From contig JAQBNS010000109.1 in assembly GCA_028288405.1 (NCBI GenBank), positions 1 through 46,551 of the forward strand: a stretch of 46,551 nt of DNA, given 5' to 3'. The stretch is from Chitinophagaceae bacterium. Its GTDB lineage: Bacteria; Bacteroidota; Bacteroidia; Cytophagales; Cytophagaceae. The notes under the pieces were generated by a model. The model searched no databases. It saw only the letters and a list, made by a program, of their open reading frames with translations, and was not told the DNA's origin. This document shows positions 43,172-46,551 of this stretch, in pieces. Position 1 is the stretch's first letter; the number at the start of each line of letters is the position of its first letter. Both the position numbers and the translations under genes were made by a program.

Positions 43172-43555
43172 ATGACTGAAAATACATTACACGAAAACCC
43201 GTTAAAAGCTTCCACTTTATTTCTCTTTGCTCTTTTTATAGGTTCGACATTTTGTTCTATTCTATGCCTGGATGAAACCAAGATTACGGAAGGAATACTA
43301 GTTGGTTCATGTGGCCTCGCATTTCTTTTGTTGACTATATGGAGCAATCGAAGTTACTTTTATCCTGTTGTTGTTGGATTCTTTTTCTATACTGTATTTA
43401 TTGGCACTTTAATTTATTTCTTTCCTAAGATTGTAATGGAAGGTGTAGGCATCCTCTCTCCCTATATTTATTTGATGCTGGGCTTTTTGGCTTTCATATA
43501 CCTGATTTCATATGAATACAAAAAAAAACAATCGACTGTTACAGCTAAAAAATAG
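43172..43555 (+). CDS. Small four-helix membrane protein of unknown function
   Basis: A 127-aa protein with hydrophobic segments at about residues 14-34, 42-57, 62-86 and 93-113, and a lysine-rich cytoplasmic tail (YEYKKKQSTVTAKK). No recognised motif. Isolated gene with a roughly 200-bp upstream region containing nested inverted repeats and a terminator right behind it. Confidence 0.68.
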   Translation: MTENTLHENPLKASTLFLFALFIGSTFCSILCLDETKITEGILVGSCGLAFLLLTIWSNRSYFYPVVVGFFFYTVFIGTLIYFFPKIVMEGVGILSPYIYLMLGFLAFIYLISYEYKKKQSTVTAKK

Positions 43556-43576
43556 AACGTATTAATCGATACAATA

Positions 43577-43613
43577 AAAAAAGGCGAATGCTAAAATTGC
43601 ATTCGCCTTTTTT
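43577..43613. terminator. Bidirectional terminator
   Basis: A 15-bp perfect stem (43577-43591 with 43599-43613; core AAGGCGAATGC), 7-nt loop, A- and T-runs at both ends, between the small membrane gene and the convergent WG-repeat gene. Confidence 0.9.
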
Positions 43614-43629
43614 ATATCCATTTGTATAA

Positions 43630-44682
43630 CTATTTGATCAACTCTAGATCTTTGATACCGTCAAATTGTGGTTGTACTACCCAATTGCCTTTGGTATCAA
43701 TAAAACCCCATTTCCCGTTGAGCTTAGCCGCCGCAAACCCATTTTTAAAATCTCTTACTCCTTCAAATTGAGGAGCGATAACCCATACTCCTTTTGTATT
43801 AAAAAATCCGACCTTTTCATCCTTTTTCCCTTCTGCCAATCCATTACAAAAATCGCCGTATGTTTGTGTATCAGTAACTCTTAAAATCTCCCCTGTTTTA
43901 CTCACATAAGCCCATTGCTCGCCTTCTTTGATACGAGCAAATCCGCTTTCGCTGTCAAACTCTTTTCCACCTGTAAATTGAGGTTTAATGACCCACTCGC
44001 CTTTTGAATTGATATAACCCAATTTTCTTTCCGCGTCTTTCGCCCAGGCAAGACCACCGCTAAAATATCCTACACTTTCATACTGCGCAGGAACAGCAAC
44101 CTTTCCATCCGTTCCTACAAAACCAAATTTCTTATCCGCCGCTCTGAATGGTGCATACTTCCCAGAAAACTCTTTCAATTCTACTACTTCTGCAGGTACC
44201 GGTATTTCAGTACCTTTGGTATCCAAAACAAGATGCTTGCCTCCTGATATGGCAGTAGCGTATCCTTCATTAAAATCTGATACTTTATCATACTTAGCCT
44301 GAATGGCTAATTTACCTTGAGCATTCATATAGCCCCACTTTTCACCGATTTTCACAGGTGCCAAACCACTATTGAAGCCAGACAAATCTGCACCAAAACC
44401 ATCCATCAGTTTAAATCCGCTGATTTCAGTAGTCAAGGTTTCACCTTTGGTATTGATAAAATAGTACTGTCTTTTTTCTGTATCATAAATCGGAGCCAAC
44501 CCTTCACTTGAAAACTTATAACATTTTGCATACTGTGCAGGAATGACTAGCTCACCTTTACTGTTTGCATATCCCCAGCTCTTATTACCTGCCGGCTTCA
44601 CCTGTGTAAGATAAGTCTGCGCAGTAACAGCGCAAGAAAGAAAGGCAAATAGTGCCAAGCTAAAAAGAAATTTAATTTTCAT
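43630..44682 (-). CDS. Exported WG-repeat protein
   Basis: A 350-aa protein with a signal peptide (MKIKFLFSLALFAFLSCAVT, cleavage near AQT). The mature part is about eight or nine WG repeats of roughly 35 aa: [KE]-x-W-G-[FY]-[IM]-[ND]-x-x-G-x-[WLV]-[VA]-I-x-[PA]-[QK]-[YF]-[DE]-x(3)-D-F-x-[NE]-G-x-A. Such repeats form beta-structures thought to bind partners; no enzyme domain is present. Function unknown; monocistronic. Confidence 0.88.
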   Translation of the reverse strand: MKIKFLFSLALFAFLSCAVTAQTYLTQVKPAGNKSWGYANSKGELVIPAQYAKCYKFSSEGLAPIYDTEKRQYYFINTKGETLTTEISGFKLMDGFGADLSGFNSGLAPVKIGEKWGYMNAQGKLAIQAKYDKVSDFNEGYATAISGGKHLVLDTKGTEIPVPAEVVELKEFSGKYAPFRAADKKFGFVGTDGKVAVPAQYESVGYFSGGLAWAKDAERKLGYINSKGEWVIKPQFTGGKEFDSESGFARIKEGEQWAYVSKTGEILRVTDTQTYGDFCNGLAEGKKDEKVGFFNTKGVWVIAPQFEGVRDFKNGFAAAKLNGKWGFIDTKGNWVVQPQFDGIKDLELIK

Positions 44683-45021
44683 GTGACGTACGTTAAATTA
44701 AAATAGAACAACAAGGACCAATCCAGCGAATGATGCATCGCTTTAACAGTTAATGTAGATGTTAAATTTAAAAAAAACAAACTGTTTAGATTGAACCTTT
44801 TACAGTTCTTTATAGGATAAAACCCCCATCATTATACTTTCCCTGGCAAAGCTAATTTATAATCATTTTGAATACGGCACCTCACTAACTATTGCATTCC
44901 GGGTTTCCGCTAAACTTCTGCGTGTATTTGATTTTATTCTAAGTTTAGCTATATTCAGTATTCATGTATATACAGTTTTAATCTTCAGTTTATTTATTTT
45001 TAACCTCTTAATTTTATTCTT
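44683..45021. other. AT-rich divergent intergenic region
   Basis: A 339-bp region between two divergently transcribed genes (WG-repeat and DUF975). It must contain promoters for both. On the plus strand TAAGTTTA is a near match to the -7 element at about 44940-44947, with no good -33. I see no RNA gene or strong hairpin. Confidence 0.45.
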
Positions 45022-45645
45022 ATGATTGCATCGTATGAAACTCTAAAACAAAATGCGCTAGACTCATTAAAAGGGAATTGGGGCTTAGCAATCGGGGCTA
45101 TAGTCGTACATTTTCTTGTTGTTATACCTCTTCAAGTCATTCCCTTTGTTGGATCCATTTTAGGACTTGTCATTGGAGGTCCATTTGCAGTAGGTGCAGC
45201 AACTTTTAACTTGAATCTTTCTAAAAATAACAATCCTAAGATTGCCGATATTTTTTCCGGATTCAACAATTTTGTGCCGGCTTTAGCTACCTATTTATTG
45301 ATGTTGCTTTATGTTTTTTTATGGGCATTGTTATTAGTCATTCCAGGTATCATAGCAGCATTTTCCTATTCACAAGTTTTCTTTATTCTATCAGAAGAAC
45401 CTCATTTAAGTGCTTCTGAAGTGTTGAAAAAAAGTAAGCAAATGATGGACGGACACAAAGCCCGCTATTTTGTGTTGGGTCTAACTTTCTTCGGATGGTT
45501 TTTGCTGTGTCTACTAACTGTTGGTATAGGATTCCTTTGGCTTATTCCCTACTACCAATTGACCATGACTAAATTCTATGAAAACCTAAGAGGAGAAAGC
45601 AAAGACAATGAAATGTCTATTCCAAATGTCTTAGACGCTAACTAA
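45022..45645 (+). CDS. DUF975-like polytopic membrane protein
   Basis: A 207-aa protein with about four to five hydrophobic segments. The N-terminal LKQNALDSLKGNWGLAIGAI and the later PGIIAAFSYSQVFFILSEEP and SKQMMDGHKARYFVLGLTF are the diagnostic DUF975 pattern. Role unknown; these are integral membrane proteins. First of three same-strand genes (S4 protein 22 bp later, PaiB-like 4 bp after that), possibly one operon. Confidence 0.82.
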   Translation: MIASYETLKQNALDSLKGNWGLAIGAIVVHFLVVIPLQVIPFVGSILGLVIGGPFAVGAATFNLNLSKNNNPKIADIFSGFNNFVPALATYLLMLLYVFLWALLLVIPGIIAAFSYSQVFFILSEEPHLSASEVLKKSKQMMDGHKARYFVLGLTFFGWFLLCLLTVGIGFLWLIPYYQLTMTKFYENLRGESKDNEMSIPNVLDAN

Positions 45646-45667
45646 TCCATTACAAATAAAATATCTC

Positions 45668-45877
45668 ATGACTGAATTTCAATTAACAGATTACGACTTC
45701 ATCGAACTCAACAAACTTATGAAAATTATGGGGCTGGTGAATACAGGTGGAGAAGCAAACGTTCGCATTACCAATCAGGAAGTAAAAGTGAACAACGTAA
45801 TCGAAATTCAGAAAAGAAAAAAATTAAGATCTGGTGATGTCGTTACATTTGAGACACACCAGATCTTTATAAAATAA
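45668..45877 (+). CDS. Small S4-domain RNA-binding protein (YbcJ-like)
   Basis: A 69-aa protein that is a single S4-type RNA-binding domain: IELNKLMKIMGLVNTGGEAN, a strand with VRITNQEVKVNNVIEIQKRK and the final LRSGDVVTFETHQIFI. YbcJ/YlmH-like S4 proteins bind RNA or ribosomes, but no specific target is known. Very short gap (4 bp) to the next gene. Confidence 0.88.
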   Translation: MTEFQLTDYDFIELNKLMKIMGLVNTGGEANVRITNQEVKVNNVIEIQKRKKLRSGDVVTFETHQIFIK

Positions 45878-45881
45878 AAAT

Positions 45882-46499
45882 ATGTATATCCCCTCTTTTT
45901 TTAAAATTGAAGACAAAGATAAAATCTCAGATTTTATAAGTCAAAATGGATTTGGTATCATAATAAGCAAAGGGAATGATCGACTATTGGCTTCGCATAT
46001 TCCCATGCTGTTTACCACCAATGAAAAAGGAGAACACATTTTGACAGGTCATCTTTCCAAAGCGAATCCACAATGGAAAACCTTTGATGCACTCACTGAA
46101 GTATTGACCATTTTTCAAGGCGCTCACTCTTACATCTCTTCTTCTTGGTACGATCATAACAATGTTCCAACATGGAATTATATGGCAGTACATATCTATG
46201 GTCATTTGCGACTTCTTACAGAAGACGAATTGTTAACGGAATTGCGAAAAATGACAGACAAATACGAAGCTGATTCTTCAAAGCCTGTATCGGTAGATAA
46301 GATGGAAGCACCTATGTTAGCGGCACAGTTAAGGGGTATTGTAGGATTTGAGATCAAAGTAAACGAAGTACACGCTGCGTATAAGTTATCTCAAAACAGA
46401 GACGACAAAAATCATTCTCTCATCATCGATGAATTAGAAAAAAAAGGCGATGAAAATTCACTACACATCGCAGCAGAAATGAAAAAAAACAGGTTGTAA
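45882..46499 (+). CDS. PaiB-like FMN-binding protein
   Basis: A 205-aa protein of the PaiB/FMN-binding split-barrel family. Motifs: NGFGIIISKGNDRLLASHIP, GHLSKANPQWKTF, FQGAHSYISSSWYDHNNVPT and WNYMAVHIYGHLRL, followed by MEAPMLAAQLRGIVGFEIKV. PaiB in Bacillus is described as a transcriptional regulator of protease and sporulation genes; many homologues are probably flavin or heme-binding oxidoreductase-like proteins, so a regulatory role is unproven. Last gene in the window. Confidence 0.9.
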   Translation: MYIPSFFKIEDKDKISDFISQNGFGIIISKGNDRLLASHIPMLFTTNEKGEHILTGHLSKANPQWKTFDALTEVLTIFQGAHSYISSSWYDHNNVPTWNYMAVHIYGHLRLLTEDELLTELRKMTDKYEADSSKPVSVDKMEAPMLAAQLRGIVGFEIKVNEVHAAYKLSQNRDDKNHSLIIDELEKKGDENSLHIAAEMKKNRL

Positions 46500-46551
46500 T
46501 TTTTTCTACTTTTTTTTCGCCATACTTCTCAAACACCTCTTAAACAGTGGC

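Noticed and set aside
1..46551. tRNA, rRNA, tmRNA, phage, integrase, IS or defence-system genes
   Set aside because: I looked for T-arm motifs, transposase or integrase motifs and defence-type domains in all gaps and proteins and found none.

Overview
The window is chromosomal DNA of a low-GC member of the Bacteroidota (Cytophagia/Chitinophagia-like, species not identified). Several features point there: large secreted proteins ending in type IX secretion (T9SS) sorting domains of both type A and type B; the Bacteroidota promoter pattern TTG-N19/21-TAnnTTTG at several loci; a long NusB; the short ribosomal protein THX; a three-gene succinate dehydrogenase with one fused cytochrome b subunit; and almost no Shine-Dalgarno sequences. 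I saw no rRNA, tRNA, CRISPR array, transposase or prophage.

Layout. 1-3.2 kb: two tandem secreted propeller proteins, the first cut by the window edge. 3.5-7.2 kb: a minus-strand housekeeping operon nusB, DUF1573 lipoprotein, yajC, YbbR-like, coaE, with a recognisable promoter. 7.3-9.6 kb: an MdlA/YheI-like ABC half-transporter and a small exported protein. 9.7-12.4 kb: two overlapping MORN-type repeat proteins. 12.5-18.1 kb: a PorV-like barrel, a helix-hairpin-helix outer-membrane protein, a J-domain membrane protein, a radical SAM protein and an exported unknown. 18.2-22.9 kb: THX, bioB, carbonic anhydrase, sppA, folK. 23-30.7 kb: a 1203-aa triple NHL-propeller protein, fabD, and an 896-aa gliding-motility/T9SS type B protein. 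30.8-34.3 kb: the sdhCAB operon. 34.5-38.7 kb: a 1412-aa delta-60/SprB/MBG mosaic secreted protein. 39-46.5 kb: a Bcr/CflA exporter, a candidate small RNA, hsp20, an RDD protein with a DAACS symporter, a small membrane protein, a WG-repeat protein, and DUF975, S4 and PaiB-like genes.

The coding content is mainly core metabolism (CoA, biotin, folate, fatty acid, respiratory chain) plus a cell-surface and secreted-repeat repertoire. Two noncoding observations are the most unusual. First, five intergenic loci carry arrays of degenerate 7-bp units (GTTAGTN, GTAAGTN or GAGCGAG-like). Four loci have two arms in opposite orientation; in the fifth, two same-sense arms flank a GC-rich hairpin. The arrays sit exactly at gene 3' ends, so the stop codons of flanking genes often lie inside them, and because the period is 7 most arrays place TAG or TAA in all three frames. 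Second, a roughly 150-nt rod-like structured RNA candidate lies on the minus strand between the MFS exporter and hsp20. It has its own well-spaced Bacteroidota promoter and ends in a stem followed by a U-tract, so it resembles 6S RNA in overall form.
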